A stretch of 64,000 bases of DNA. Source: Ypsolopha sequella. Taxonomy: Eukaryota; Arthropoda; Insecta; Lepidoptera; Ypsolophidae. The translations under genes were made by a program, and so were the position numbers. This document shows positions 46,013 to 56,447 of this stretch, in pieces (position 1 is the stretch's first letter; every line of letters starts with the position of its first letter). The notes below the pieces were generated by a model. It was not told the origin of the DNA. It saw nothing but the letters and a program-made list of their open reading frames with translations, and ran no database searches. The stretch spans positions 1-64,000 of the forward strand of contig CAKOHE010000008.1 of the NCBI GenBank assembly GCA_934047225.1, in the 5' to 3' direction.

Positions 46013-47046
46013 CTATAAATGAAACTTTTTATTTTTAATTTTTAAATTTTGTAAATGGACAAGTAACTTTAAATGAAATGAAACCATGTAATCTACTGAA
46101 CTCACTGAACAACTTTCCCAAATAAAAATACGAAAATGAAAATATATGAAAATAATACATAAATTTTATCAAATTCCACTGAAGCCGACTATTTGTCGAA
46201 ATATATCTGGAAACTGTTATTTTAATAAGTGTTTTTATATAAATATATAATATAAACTGATTGAAAATGAAAAAAAATATACTTTATAAATCTTCTCCCA
46301 TATTGCAATATGGTAATCACTATATCAAAAGCGGTTTCATAAGTACTTATATTTTTTGACCGATGTTATAATGTTACAAAATAAGACCGCAATTCAGCGC
46401 TGTGATTGGCCAAATCAGAACTAGGCTAGAGAACCAATCACATGCGATAACGGTCTGTCCTAATTTCTTAAGCCACACCCTCTTTGCTCTCTCGCTTCTG
46501 ATTGGTCTCAGGCATTTACATACATCCTATAGGCTCATGGTATCATGACAGGTATCACTACAATATCATGACGAGTGTTATTTTTCTCATTTTTCGTGAA
46601 ATTGCTTTTGATGGTGGTAGATAAAGTATTGTGTGCAACTGGACATAATTAGACATTGGGACACTCGTGCAAGTCTATTACGAAACGAACTCGCATCCCA
46701 ATGTCTCACGTTCCAATGTTGCATGAACTTATATTTGGGATTTTTTACTAATGTTAACTACTGTCAATTTTGTAACGGGCTGGTCCAATATTTTGTTCAT
46801 CGACGCGTTTTTGTTTCTTTGTAAAAAAAAAGAAACCAGCATACAGATGTCCGTTTACAATCTGTACACTAATTTAATTTAAAAAGTATATAATATTTGA
46901 TGCATATAGCACATAGGAGCTTTGCTTCCGGCTACTTTTAATCTCTTGATTAAAGTACAATTTTATTAATCTGTTGAGTTATCATTATGATTATTGTAAA
47001 ACGGCTCACCCCAATAACAATTTTCGATCGGGATAGCGACCAGCGG
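46013..47046. other. Phosphatase intron, no gene
   Basis: AT-rich intron sequence. Small ORFs are not supported. Confidence 0.5.
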
Positions 47047-47203
47047 GTCTACCGTGTAATTCTGATTTTCATCAACGTCAGCTTGAGATTGAAATTTGAC
47101 GTGCGTGCAAAAGAGATGGCATGTTAGGCGGGCGTCGTCGCACGCACGTCAAATTTCAATCTCAAGTTGATGTTGATAAAAATCAGAATTACACGGTAGA
47201 TCC
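47047..47203. repeat. 157-bp palindrome in phosphatase intron
   Basis: TCTACCGTGTAATTCTGATT at the left is inverted at the right (about 47180-47200), with arms of about 63 bp reaching GACGTGCGTGC / GCACGCACGTC. The loop is about 30 bp. Probable foldback MITE. Confidence 0.85.
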
Positions 47204-47439
47204 GCAGTTCCTCATGTTATTATTATCGCTAAAATAAAAGTTAAACAATAAATAGCAGACAAGAATGTTGGTCGAAACCATTTTACGCGTTAATTTCATT
47301 TCAAGTTTCATACTTCATTTCATTTCATATTCCATATTTCATTCAAAATCGAGGGAAAAGTTAATTTTTCCTTTGCAGGGGATTGCCTTCTGAAGAAGGG
47401 CAAAGACCAAAATTATCCGGAATAGTAGAGTTTGTATGG

Positions 47440-47560
47440 CTAGACGGATGGGTGTGGAAGAAACGAAAGAGGTGTGTCCGGATTGTAGCAGATGGAAATC
47501 TATATTCTCTGCTTACCCTCTACTGAGAGACAGGCGTGAGTATAGTATATATGTATGTAT
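47440..47560 (+). repeat. GTAGCAGATGGAAATCT dispersed repeat, copy 1
   Basis: About 75 percent similar to the reverse complement of 56935-57060: GTGTGGAAGA..., GTAGCAGATGGAAATCT, CTCTGC.TACC, GAGACAGG. Non-coding. Confidence 0.6.
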
Positions 47561-47673
47561 GTTTGTCTCTATGATTGAGATAACATCAAGGCCTTTCGTT
47601 TTACCTGTGTCATTAGAGGCTTTAAAATACAACAAAGAAACGAAACGATTGATAAATTGCTCATTTAACTCAC

Positions 47674-48010
47674 CTTCAATAAACAAAAAGAACCCATTTC
47701 TATTCTTGGCCAAAACTTCGATTGCTTTCAAGGTCATCTCAGCAAGACTTGGATCTTCATTCACATCAGCATCAAGTCTATACGGCATATGATCTGGTGA
47801 GAATAGACCTAGGACACTGTTATATTTAGTCACATTTAGGTCTAGTAGATCCTTCTTATTGTATACATATGTGGGGTTTGATCCTAGACTCGTTCTTTTA
47901 TTTATCCATTCTTCTAGTAGATTGACTCCATCGCTCCGGTAGCCTGAATAATTCTCCTGATCTTTTACTGCCTTTGAGTAAAAATGTCGTCTTCCCCCTC
48001 CAAAGACAAC
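47674..48010 (-). CDS. Alp: Alkaline phosphatase, exon 3 of those visible
   Basis: 112 codons plus one base between acceptor CTTTTCCACAG and donor GTGAGTTA. It starts VVFGGGRRHFYSK, the family GGGR block, and later has VLGLFSPDHMPYRLD and ALP-typical NGFFLFIEG; the closing Glu is the Mg/Zn-site acid before GGRID. Phase 0 in, 1 out. A composite hairpin MITE begins only about 12 bp beyond the acceptor AG, so the branch point and most of the intron end come from the transposon. Intact. Confidence 0.93.
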
Positions 48011-48022
48011 CTGTGGAAAAGT

Positions 48023-48402
48023 AATAGTAGTTTATGCTACAAGGGCGCAAAGTAATAAATTACGAGGACGATTTAAAACACGAGCGTAGCGAGTGTTTTA
48101 AACGTAACCGAGTAATTTATTGCTCTTACGCCCGTGTGTCATACTACGTTTTTCAATGCATAGTGTGAGGAAATAAAACAAATATAATTTTGTGAACTTT
48201 AAATTATAATTGGCTCAAAAGGACTGGATCCAGAGCCGTTAAACAGTGGAAAAAAAAGTATGACATTTATGGTACACAAGAAAGGCTGCAGGTTAGCCAA
48301 CCATTGAAAAAAAAAATAATAAAGCCCTAGGGCAAAATAATCGACTTTCTGTTCGGTTTTGATGCATAAAAAGTGCGCTTTTACGAGCACATGCATTGAA
48401 AA
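48023..48402 (-). mobile_element. Composite hairpin MITE, copy 6, abutting a splice acceptor
   Basis: Full-length family member, inverted. Its end (AATAGTAGTTTATGC) lies about 10 bp from the 3' splice site of phosphatase exon 47674-48010. Confidence 0.85.
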
Positions 48403-48772
48403 CTAATTAAAACATGTACCTGTGCATTTAATATCGATATATTATGGATTTCTATGTGAGCTAGCTCCGTTTATGTATGAGTAGCTACATCGCACAATCG
48501 AAGTTTCAGAAACGTAATTTAAACCAATATCAAGAAAAAAACATAGGTATGATATTTGTTAGTAATGCTAATGAGCATTACAAATCAATTGCATACCTAA
48601 TAGGTCTTTACATATGAAATTGCTGAAATTTTTCGGGCCACATTAAAAGACCTAATTATACAATACTCAGTAATTTGGCAAAAATGTACAGACACGACGT
48701 TTTTACCACTTTATTATGAGTTTTTATAATGATTTTTAATAGGAGCTTTATAAAAACCAGACAAAATCTTAC

Positions 48773-48936
48773 ATCAATATTTATGCCGACACGTCCCCTC
48801 ACTAGTTGAGTAGCAATATCATCACAATGCAGGCCATATCTTGGAAGGTCCGTGTCTGCCTCCCATCTTCTGTCAGCTGAATGAGCGTAGGAAGCCGCTG
48901 GAGTGGCATGCGTCACTCTGGTTGTTGTTACTATAC
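48773..48936 (-). CDS. Alp: Alkaline phosphatase, exon 2 of those visible
   Basis: 54 codons. Acceptor CTTTTCCAG, donor GTAAGATT; its first two bases complete a Gly codon from 57171 and it ends in phase 0. [19 protein letters not shown] includes the catalytic Arg that binds the substrate phosphate and a His/Thr of the Mg site; [10 protein letters not shown] continues the family pattern. Separated from the preceding exon by about 8.2 kb because of a BEL/Pao insertion. Intact. Confidence 0.93.
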
Positions 48937-49111
48937 CTGGAAAAGAACATTGGAGAAATCAATGAGCCATTTTCCAATTTAGTTTCTATAAAATTCTCAT
49001 AGATGGCGCTGTCTAACGACTTAGGATAAACACCTTAAAGGTTACAGCTTTTTTTCTGTTCGCTTATCATTTCGCTTCTCTAAATCTGTTTTAAGTGCTA
49101 GAGAGCCGCAG

Positions 49112-49287
49112 TGTTTAAGCGCCTGATGAATTCCGCAAGCAACATATCTCCGTTCTGAACGCGTTTGATTGTAACAACTGTGTGTCACTCTTCTTACTTA
49201 CCTACAAATCAATACAGTCGTGCAAATATTCTTCAGAATTTTATTTCAAGTTTATTATTATAAAAACCCACAACTCAATCCCGAACA
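49112..49287 (+). repeat. BEL/Pao 5' LTR
   Basis: 176 bp, begins TGTTTAAGCGCC and ends CCCGAACA; same as 55388-55563 by eye over the full length. Would hold the element promoter. Confidence 0.93.
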
Positions 49288-49305
49288 TGGTCCTGGATCG
49301 AAGCC
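49288..49305 (+). other. BEL/Pao primer-binding site
   Basis: TGGTCCTGGATCGAAG starts at the base after the 5' LTR, complementary to a tRNA 3' end ending in CCA. Which tRNA is not determined. Confidence 0.7.
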
Positions 49306-50127
49306 GGATGTGGAAATAACAAGGATTACTTGTTATCCTGTGGAAATCATCGTTATAAAGTGGATTTATCAAGTTAATTGTGGAAGAAAATCATCAACCG
49401 GCATAGTGACGTAATCAAATTATCAAGCAAAGTGGTGTTAAAGCTAGATTTTTATAATTTATCATAACCCAGCACTCAAAAAGGTAGTATTTAGTATAAA
49501 TCAAGGTTTTACTACACTGATAAGGTTAGTATTTACTGAAATACCTATTTGTTATTTACTGCTGTTTACGTAGGTAGGTACCTATTGCATTGTGACAAAA
49601 ACACTTATTTTTGTATTCTGCAGTTATTAAGTAAAAAACCGTACTTATTACAGTATAGTAAGCATTAAAGCTACATTATTTTACTTATTAATGTGTAACT
49701 GTTGTATATCGAATGTTTTTTCACGTTACGAACTTGTGCATAACTATTTACGTATAAAATTATAAAGTCATAATTTGTGTGAGACAAAAGCTTTGTTATT
49801 TACTTGTATCGTACAGTATTTTGCCGTGTTATCGCACCGATTGTTTTTTATGCATTCATATTATTTAATAGTGAACAAATAAACGTAAACTTGAGGATTT
49901 AGTACGTGCAATAAGCACTTACTACTTATACATTTTCATTCAAAAGCTAAGAACTTAATAATTATTGAAACTTGTACGTCTTTGGTTTAAATATTAAGCA
50001 TTGTTTATTTGTTTTTAAATTGTTCACAAACAACTCCCTATTGATAAGTTGTGTAGGTATTTATTTTAGTTGTTTTACGGTTTGTGTTGTATAAATTCCA
50101 GGTTGATAGCAGCACTCATCTCCCAGA
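49306..50127 (+). other. BEL/Pao 5' untranslated leader
   Basis: About 820 bp of AT-rich leader between primer site and the gag ATG. No ORF of note. Confidence 0.7.
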
Positions 50128-53100
50128 ATGACCGAAAAAGAGAAAGGGGAGTTAATTAAAAAACGAGGAAGCTTCAAGGGACGCTTAACTGCATTCGCTA
50201 ACTACACTCAATCTTTAAGTGAGAATATCAAGTCTTTGACTATTTTGGACGCCAAAGAATTGCAATTACGTATGAATAAACTTGAGTCGTTGTATGATCA
50301 ATATGATGAGGTACAATTAAGGTTGGAATGTTTAGTGGAAACCGTAGATTTACAATTAAACGAGCGTGCCGAATTCGAGTCGCAATATTATAAAACACTG
50401 GCTACTGCTCAGAATGTATTAAGTGTGTTCAATAAGAGTAGTGAGGAGTGTGCTAGCAGTGAAAAGGGCACTCGTGTTAGTAATCACAAGCTCGTTAAGC
50501 TCCCTACCATTCAGTTGCCAAAATTCAGTGGTTCTTACGATAATTGGTTAGAATTCCATGACACATTTACTAGCCTAATTCACTCAAGTGACGACATGGA
50601 TGAGATCAATAAGTTTCATTACTTACGCGCATCCCTGGAGGGATCAGCTGCCGTGGTAATACAATCGATTGATTTTTCAGCTAGTAATTATGCAGTGGCA
50701 TGGAGGCTTTTGTGTGAGAGGTTTAACAATAAACGTCTGTTAATACAAAATCATGTTTCAGCCTTATTTAATATTGATATTATAACAAAAGAATCATCTG
50801 TGACTTTGAAACGCTTAATTGATCAGTTAAATAAAAATTTACGGGCTTTAGAGTCATTAGGCGAACCTGTCAAACAGTGGGATACCCTCCTAATTTATAT
50901 TGTGACTCATAAATTGGATCAAAAAACTTACCGTGAGTGGGAAGAGTATAAAGGTCGCGTAGACAACGATACTTCAATTACGTTCGACACATTTATTAAG
51001 TTCATGCGTAATCGGGCAGACTTAATCGAAACATTAGAGATGTCACGTAATATCCAACCTACCGTGAATAACAAATCAAGCGCCAAGTTAAAAACTATGG
51101 TTTCCGTACAAAATTCGAATAGCTCTAATTTAGAATCAACACAAAGGGCTTGTTTCAAGTGTAAGGGTGACCATTCACTATCAAGTTGTCCACAATTTCT
51201 CGCTTTAAGCAATGATGCTCGACTAAACTTACTGTCAAGTTATAAGATTTGTTATAACTGCTTTAGGAAGGGCCATTATTCTAACACTTGCAAAAAGCCA
51301 GGATGTAAGGTTTGTAAGCGACGTCATAATACTCTTATTCATGTAAGTGAACTAAGTAGGGGTGTAAACACACGTAATGAAAATAGTTTACCCGAGACTG
51401 CAGCTTCACCGTCGCCGTCGTCGTCTCCTGTTGCCGCTACTTCAAACAGTGTAGCATTGTCAGCCAGTGTTGCATCCGCAACTCAAAGGCAGAACGAAGT
51501 ATTATTGTCAACCGCACTAATAAAGTTGTTCGACAATGATCATCGCGAACATATCGTACGCGCCGTCCTTGACTGCGGTAGTACCTCTAGTCTCGCGACT
51601 GAAAGACTTGTTCGTCAATTGAACTTGCCGACAAGTCAAGTAGATAGGTCGATACTGGGCATAAATAACGTCACTTCGCACGTAGGCAAAACTTGTCGTA
51701 TAAGCATGAAATCATTAACTGACAGCTTTTCTACAGACATTCATTGCTTTGTTTTGCCATCAATTACCAGTAATGTTCCAGGTTGTGAAATCGATATTTC
51801 TAGCCTTAAAATACCTTCCAACATTTGTTTGGCAGACCCGACATTTTACAAACCTACTGAAGTCGATATTTTAATAGGCGCTGATCTCTTTTGGGATTTG
51901 TTAGGGTCACAACAAATCAAGCTTGGTAACAATAATCCTGTTCTTTGTGACACCAAGCTAGGGTGGATAATTTCAGGCCCTATTTCTAGCAATAATTTTA
52001 CATTGCTGTCGAGTGATTTGAGATGTAACTTTACAAAGATTGCATCCTCTGCTGACGGTCATACGAATGACATTCAAAGCGATTTAATGCGTTTTTGGCA
52101 GCTAGAGGAAGTAAACTCAAACTCACCTCATTATTTTCCTGATGAAAAGCGGTGTGAAGAACATTTTAAAGAAAATACAACGCGTCTCGAAGACGGCCGT
52201 TTTTGTGTTCGCATACCACTCAAACATAATCCTAATATTTTAGGAGATTCCTATCAAAAGGCTAAACAGTGTCTTTATTCTTTAGAGCGCAGATTAAAAA
52301 CCAAACCCGAGTTAAGTCAAATGTATTACGACTTCATGGCAGAGTATCAATCGCTAGGTCATATGTCTGAATGTCATCTCACAAATAAAAATGCGTATTT
52401 CATTCCACACCACGGAGTCTTACGTGAAAGTAGTACTACTACTAAACTTCGTGTCGTGTACAATGGAAGTAGTCCTACGACCTCTAGCGTATCTTATAAT
52501 GACCTTCAAATGGTCGGACCTACGGTACAAGACGACCTATTGTCTATACTACTCCGCTTTCGGCAACACAAATACATTTTATGCGCTGACATCAATAAAT
52601 TTTATAGACAGATAACTGTTCATCCTAATGATAGGTATTTGCAACAGGTTCTCTGGCGAGACAATTATGATCTTTCTCAACCTATCAAGACTTACCAATT
52701 GAACACCGTAACATACGGTACGGCTAGTGCTCCATTTCTTGCGACGCGCTGTCTTAAACAGGTAGGTCTTGACTGCAAGAATGAAAAAATAGCTGAAATC
52801 ATCACTCACGACTTTTACGTCGATGATTTACTAACGGGTGGTGATGATTTAAATGAGGTAAAAGTTATACGTAAAGAAGTAACGGAAGCACTCACATCAG
52901 CATGTATGCCACTTCGAAAATGGAAGTCGAACGAACCTGAGTTAGTACCTGATGTTACTCAAGTGACTCACAATTTAAACATTGGATCTAATGAGCCTGA
53001 CAAGTTGTTAGGACTTGGCTGGCATGCAGATTCTGATGGACTCTGCTTTCCAATTAGTCCGTCGATTCCAAACAGTAATACGAAGCGTGATTTACTTTCC

Positions 53101-54249
53101 GTTGTTGCTCAAATTTTTGACCCTTTAGGGCTATTAGCTCCTTGCGTAATCGTCATGAAGATGTTAATGCAACAATTGTGGTTGCACAGACTGTCATGGG
53201 ATGATCCGTTAACTTCAGACATCCAAAAACAGTGGAATGATATTGTTAGCATGTTGCCACTGTTAAATAAGATTCGTATTCCACGGATTATCGTCTGTGA
53301 CCAATATAAAACGCTAGATTTACACATTTTCGCAGATGCGTCCGAGCGGGCATATGGTTCCTGTGTATATGTTCGTAGCACCAATGATACTGGTGAGGTT
53401 GCAGTTCGTTTGTTGATGGCTAAGAGTCGAGTGGCTCCCATCAAACCCACAACCACACCAAGACTCGAATTGTGTGGTGTTTTAGTAGGGGCGCGCCTCT
53501 ATGAGAAAGTAACGAACTCACTTCGAGTTAAGGTCAACAAGGTTTATTTTTGGACCGACTCCACCATAGTGTTGGGATGGTTACGTATGTTGCCTTCTAA
53601 GCTTCAGCCGTTCGTACGCAATCGTGTTGCTGAAATTTTAGAAAAGGCAGGTAATTGTACATGGAAACACGTCCCAATTGATAAAAACTCTGCAGATCTA
53701 ATATCTCGAGGTGTGGATATTAGTACACTGCAAAATAATAATCTTTGGTGGTTCGGTCCCGAATTTTTGAAACAAGATATTTCAGAATGGCCTTTACAAC
53801 CCAAGCATCTTGAAACATTGCCTGAGACTCGACCTGACGTTGCATTAAATATCACCGTTGATGATGTTAACAACGAAAATGTGTTGATCGATTTTCGTCG
53901 TTTTTCGAGTTATTTACGGCTTGTCCGTTCCGTAGCTTACGTTTTACGGTTTATTAGGTCATGTAGGAAACAACCTATCAAGACAAGTTTTTTAGGAGAA
54001 GAGGAACTAAAAATTGCCTTACAGGTTGTTATTTTGAAGTGTCAAGACGAGTCCTTTCCAGAGTATAAATTACTCTGCAGTAAGCAGAATTTACCGGCAA
54101 AGAGTCCATTACTCAAGTTCAATGTCTTTTTAGATGAAAATAATATAATGCGCGTTGGTGGCCGTCTCGACAATTCAAATTTCTGCTTTAGTAAAAAGCA
54201 TCCTATATTATTACAGTCCACTTTTTACGAAGATATTGTTCGACTTTGA
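50128..54249 (+). CDS. BEL/Pao Gag-protease-RT-RNase H polyprotein
   Basis: 1373 codons from ATG (CCCAGAATGA context). Order: coiled N-terminal Gag (1-130); DUF1759-type capsid (about 135-300); three Cys/His knuckles (CFKCKGDHS about 341, CYNCFRKGHY about 375, CKVCKRRHN about 393); Ser/Ala-rich spacer; aspartic protease with DCGS (about 481), atypical of DTG/DSG but usual in Pao-type DUF1758; RT with LRVVYNGS (about 774) and catalytic YVDD (about 897); peptidase A17 region; RNase H with ADASERAYGS (about 1069) and WTDSTIVLGWL (about 1142). It ends at a TGA created by a frame change at 54245-54247, just before the integrase, where family members read through as one polyprotein. Confidence 0.93.
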   Translation: MTEKEKGELIKKRGSFKGRLTAFANYTQSLSENIKSLTILDAKELQLRMNKLESLYDQYDEVQLRLECLVETVDLQLNERAEFESQYYKTLATAQNVLSVFNKSSEECASSEKGTRVSNHKLVKLPTIQLPKFSGSYDNWLEFHDTFTSLIHSSDDMDEINKFHYLRASLEGSAAVVIQSIDFSASNYAVAWRLLCERFNNKRLLIQNHVSALFNIDIITKESSVTLKRLIDQLNKNLRALESLGEPVKQWDTLLIYIVTHKLDQKTYREWEEYKGRVDNDTSITFDTFIKFMRNRADLIETLEMSRNIQPTVNNKSSAKLKTMVSVQNSNSSNLESTQRACFKCKGDHSLSSCPQFLALSNDARLNLLSSYKICYNCFRKGHYSNTCKKPGCKVCKRRHNTLIHVSELSRGVNTRNENSLPETAASPSPSSSPVAATSNSVALSASVASATQRQNEVLLSTALIKLFDNDHREHIVRAVLDCGSTSSLATERLVRQLNLPTSQVDRSILGINNVTSHVGKTCRISMKSLTDSFSTDIHCFVLPSITSNVPGCEIDISSLKIPSNICLADPTFYKPTEVDILIGADLFWDLLGSQQIKLGNNNPVLCDTKLGWIISGPISSNNFTLLSSDLRCNFTKIASSADGHTNDIQSDLMRFWQLEEVNSNSPHYFPDEKRCEEHFKENTTRLEDGRFCVRIPLKHNPNILGDSYQKAKQCLYSLERRLKTKPELSQMYYDFMAEYQSLGHMSECHLTNKNAYFIPHHGVLRESSTTTKLRVVYNGSSPTTSSVSYNDLQMVGPTVQDDLLSILLRFRQHKYILCADINKFYRQITVHPNDRYLQQVLWRDNYDLSQPIKTYQLNTVTYGTASAPFLATRCLKQVGLDCKNEKIAEIITHDFYVDDLLTGGDDLNEVKVIRKEVTEALTSACMPLRKWKSNEPELVPDVTQVTHNLNIGSNEPDKLLGLGWHADSDGLCFPISPSIPNSNTKRDLLSVVAQIFDPLGLLAPCVIVMKMLMQQLWLHRLSWDDPLTSDIQKQWNDIVSMLPLLNKIRIPRIIVCDQYKTLDLHIFADASERAYGSCVYVRSTNDTGEVAVRLLMAKSRVAPIKPTTTPRLELCGVLVGARLYEKVTNSLRVKVNKVYFWTDSTIVLGWLRMLPSKLQPFVRNRVAEILEKAGNCTWKHVPIDKNSADLISRGVDISTLQNNNLWWFGPEFLKQDISEWPLQPKHLETLPETRPDVALNITVDDVNNENVLIDFRRFSSYLRLVRSVAYVLRFIRSCRKQPIKTSFLGEEELKIALQVVILKCQDESFPEYKLLCSKQNLPAKSPLLKFNVFLDENNIMRVGGRLDNSNFCFSKKHPILLQSTFYEDIVRL

Positions 54250-55360
54250 GCACAAACGGTTGATGCACGCCGGTCCGCAACTATTACTGGCATCAATTAG
54301 AGAAGTATATTGGCCCATAGGAGGTCGCAATTTAGCGAAGGCATCCTATCATAAGTGTGTAAGATGTAGTCACATGCGAGGTAAAATCGTTACTCCTTTA
54401 ATGGGAAATTTGCCACAAGAGCGTCTTTTATCAGGTGGCTATCCCTTTGAAAACGTAGGTGTAGATTACGCGGGCCCTATTATGTGTGCTAGCCGTCAAG
54501 GTCGAGGATGTAGGCTGGTAAAAGTGTATATTGCAATTTTTGTATGCTTTTCCACCAAGGCTATGCACTTAGAGTTGGTGGGAGATTTAACGAGCAATAA
54601 CTACTTATTAGCACTGCGTCGATTTATTTCAAGAAGGGGAAAGCCCATTAGTATCTTCTCAGATAATGGTACCTCATTTGTTGGTGCATATAATGAGATT
54701 TCCAAATTTTTGAAAACTAATTGCAATTCTTTAGGCGAAGATGTGTCTAACGATGGCATTAATTTTAAGTTTATTCCGGTTGCTGCTTCTCATTTTGGCG
54801 GTCTCTGGGAGGCGGGTGTGAAGTCAACAAAATATCACTTGCAAAGAGTGTTGGGAAATTGTAATTTAACTTATGAAGAGCTTAACACCACACTTGTGCA
54901 AATCGAGGCGATATTAAATTCCCGACCACTGACGCCGCTCTCTTCAGATCCAGCAGACTGCACTCCACTGACGCCGGGCCATTTTCTGATTGGCAGGCCA
55001 TTAACATCTTTGCCAGAGAAAGACTATCGAGATCAGTCGACTGATCATCTTACTCGATTTCATCGAATTGAACAACTCCGCCAGCATTTCTGGATCAGGT
55101 GGAGCAAAGAGTATGTTGCTGAATTGCAACAAAGAATCAAGTGGCGTTCCTGTAAGGACAGTTTGAAGCTCGATACCTTGGTTGTGGTGAAAGACGACAA
55201 CCTACCACCACTGAAGTGGAGACTAGGTCGAATAGTCGCAGTTTATCCCGGAGCTGATAGAATCGTCCGAGTAGCTGACATCAAGACTTCCACTGGAGTT
55301 ATACGGAGAGCATTTAGCAAGATCTGTCCACTACCTATGTCTTCATCAGATTCTGGTTGA
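54155..55360 (+). CDS. BEL/Pao integrase part, in +1 frame
   Basis: The open frame overlaps the end of the polyprotein; real family similarity starts near 54242 (HKRLMHAGPQ, the zinc-binding HH-CC region with CVRCSHMRG). DDE residues: GVDYAGPI (about 54464), FSDNGTSF (about 54658), GLWEAGVK (about 54808). The C-terminus has GHFLIGRPL and a DUF5641-like end (LPPLKWRLGRIV, VYPGADRIVRV). The Met at the formal start is outside similarity, so translation depends on the upstream frame. One excess T in the TTT at 54245-54247 explains the break. Confidence 0.9.
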   Translation: MVAVSTIQISALVKSILYYYSPLFTKILFDFEHKRLMHAGPQLLLASIREVYWPIGGRNLAKASYHKCVRCSHMRGKIVTPLMGNLPQERLLSGGYPFENVGVDYAGPIMCASRQGRGCRLVKVYIAIFVCFSTKAMHLELVGDLTSNNYLLALRRFISRRGKPISIFSDNGTSFVGAYNEISKFLKTNCNSLGEDVSNDGINFKFIPVAASHFGGLWEAGVKSTKYHLQRVLGNCNLTYEELNTTLVQIEAILNSRPLTPLSSDPADCTPLTPGHFLIGRPLTSLPEKDYRDQSTDHLTRFHRIEQLRQHFWIRWSKEYVAELQQRIKWRSCKDSLKLDTLVVVKDDNLPPLKWRLGRIVAVYPGADRIVRVADIKTSTGVIRRAFSKICPLPMSSSDSG

Positions 55361-55387
55361 AACCGCAGCTTTCAACGCCCGGGGGCA

Positions 55388-55563
55388 TGTTTAAGCGCCT
55401 GATGAATTCCGCAAGCAACATATCTCCGTTCTGAACGCGTTTGATTGTAACAACTGTGTGTCACTCTTCTTACTTACCTACAAATCAATACAGTCGTGCA
55501 AATATTCTTCAGAATTTTATTTCAAGTTTATTATTATAAAAACCCACAACTCAATCCCGAACA
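55388..55563 (+). repeat. BEL/Pao 3' LTR
   Basis: 176 bp, partner of 49112-49287. Preceded by CGCCCGGGGGCA, a short purine-rich stretch that may be the polypurine tract. Confidence 0.93.
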
Positions 55564-55879
55564 CGCAGTATTTGCTCATAATGAGCAATACCTACTAGCA
55601 TTGAGCAGATCAGTTACAAAATCAGTTTCAACAAAGGTGGCGAAGTCCAAAATCATCGTTGTTATCAGTGTCCAGAATTAGATGTACGCATGTATACTTT
55701 GAGGTCTATAGGAGACTTTAAATTGTTTTTAATCTTTTGGAAAGGTCCATTTAGCCAAGAGATTATATAATTTTTCAAGTCCTTTGACAGCGCCATCTAT
55801 GAAAATTTAATGGAAGCTAGCTTGGAAAACGGCTCACATTACACTAAGAATTATCAGGTTTTTTCAATTATTTATTTAA

Positions 55880-56012
55880 TAAAGCCAATTCTGAAGGCTT
55901 TCATTTTAGTTTTAGGGCTGTCAGTATCATAACACTTCAGGACTATTTGGAAATCAAGAAAATTACTTTTGACAGCACTAAAACTAAAATTTAAACCTTC
56001 AGAATCGGCTTT
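55880..56012. mobile_element. Small MITE, copy 1
   Basis: 133 bp with inverted ends (AAAGCC.ATTCTGAAGGCTTT outer, then TTTTAGTTTTAG). A relative with the same ends lies at 60690-60841. Confidence 0.75.
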
Positions 56013-56447
56013 AGTTTAACGATAATTACATTTCACTGCTTAACTCATACATAAGTGATAAGAAATTTAATTAATTATCAAGGGTTTATTTAATAAAACA
56101 CAAATTTATTTTACGTGTTATAAACGAAGCAAATGGTGGTAATAATTTTATCGCTTTGTTGAATCATTGTGTTTGATAGTAATAATACTATTATGTGTGT
56201 AAGCACCATATAAACCCTTGATTTAGGAGTTAGTTTGGAAACTGGTTGAGTGAATAAGTTAATTACTATCGTGAAACTAATACAAGTGTTTTTTTTATTG
56301 CAGTGCCAACAATCGCAAGTAAAAAATATATTATGTATGATTATACGATAAATCTTAGCGTAAGGGCTTTTGTTTTGAATCCAATACCTACAAATACGTT
56401 TCACTTTACATTTCTTACGTTTCATAATTGAGGATTATGTATAAAAA

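Larger units (their letters stand above)
49107..55568 (+). mobile_element. BEL/Pao LTR retrotransposon, near-intact and young
   Basis: The element is 49112-55563 (6452 bp) on the + strand, flanked by CGCAG at 49107-49111 and 55564-55568 (5-bp target duplication, usual for BEL/Pao). Both LTRs are 176 bp with no difference seen. Gag and pol form one continuous frame except for one shift before the integrase. No env. Inserted antisense in the intron between phosphatase exons 57171-57363 and 48773-48936. Confidence 0.95.
48963..55835. repeat. Foldback MITE split by the BEL/Pao insertion
   Basis: 48963-49025 (GAGCCATTTTCCAA ... ATAGATGGCGCTGTC) is inverted at about 55773-55835. Removing the retrotransposon and one target copy leaves an element of about 416 bp with arms near 60 bp. 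Intron of the phosphatase gene. Confidence 0.7.

Noticed and set aside
54155..54249. Programmed frameshift between BEL/Pao polyprotein and integrase
   Set aside because: BEL/Pao elements normally use one frame and the site has no recognised slippery signal; a single extra base in a T run is simpler. Not fully excluded.
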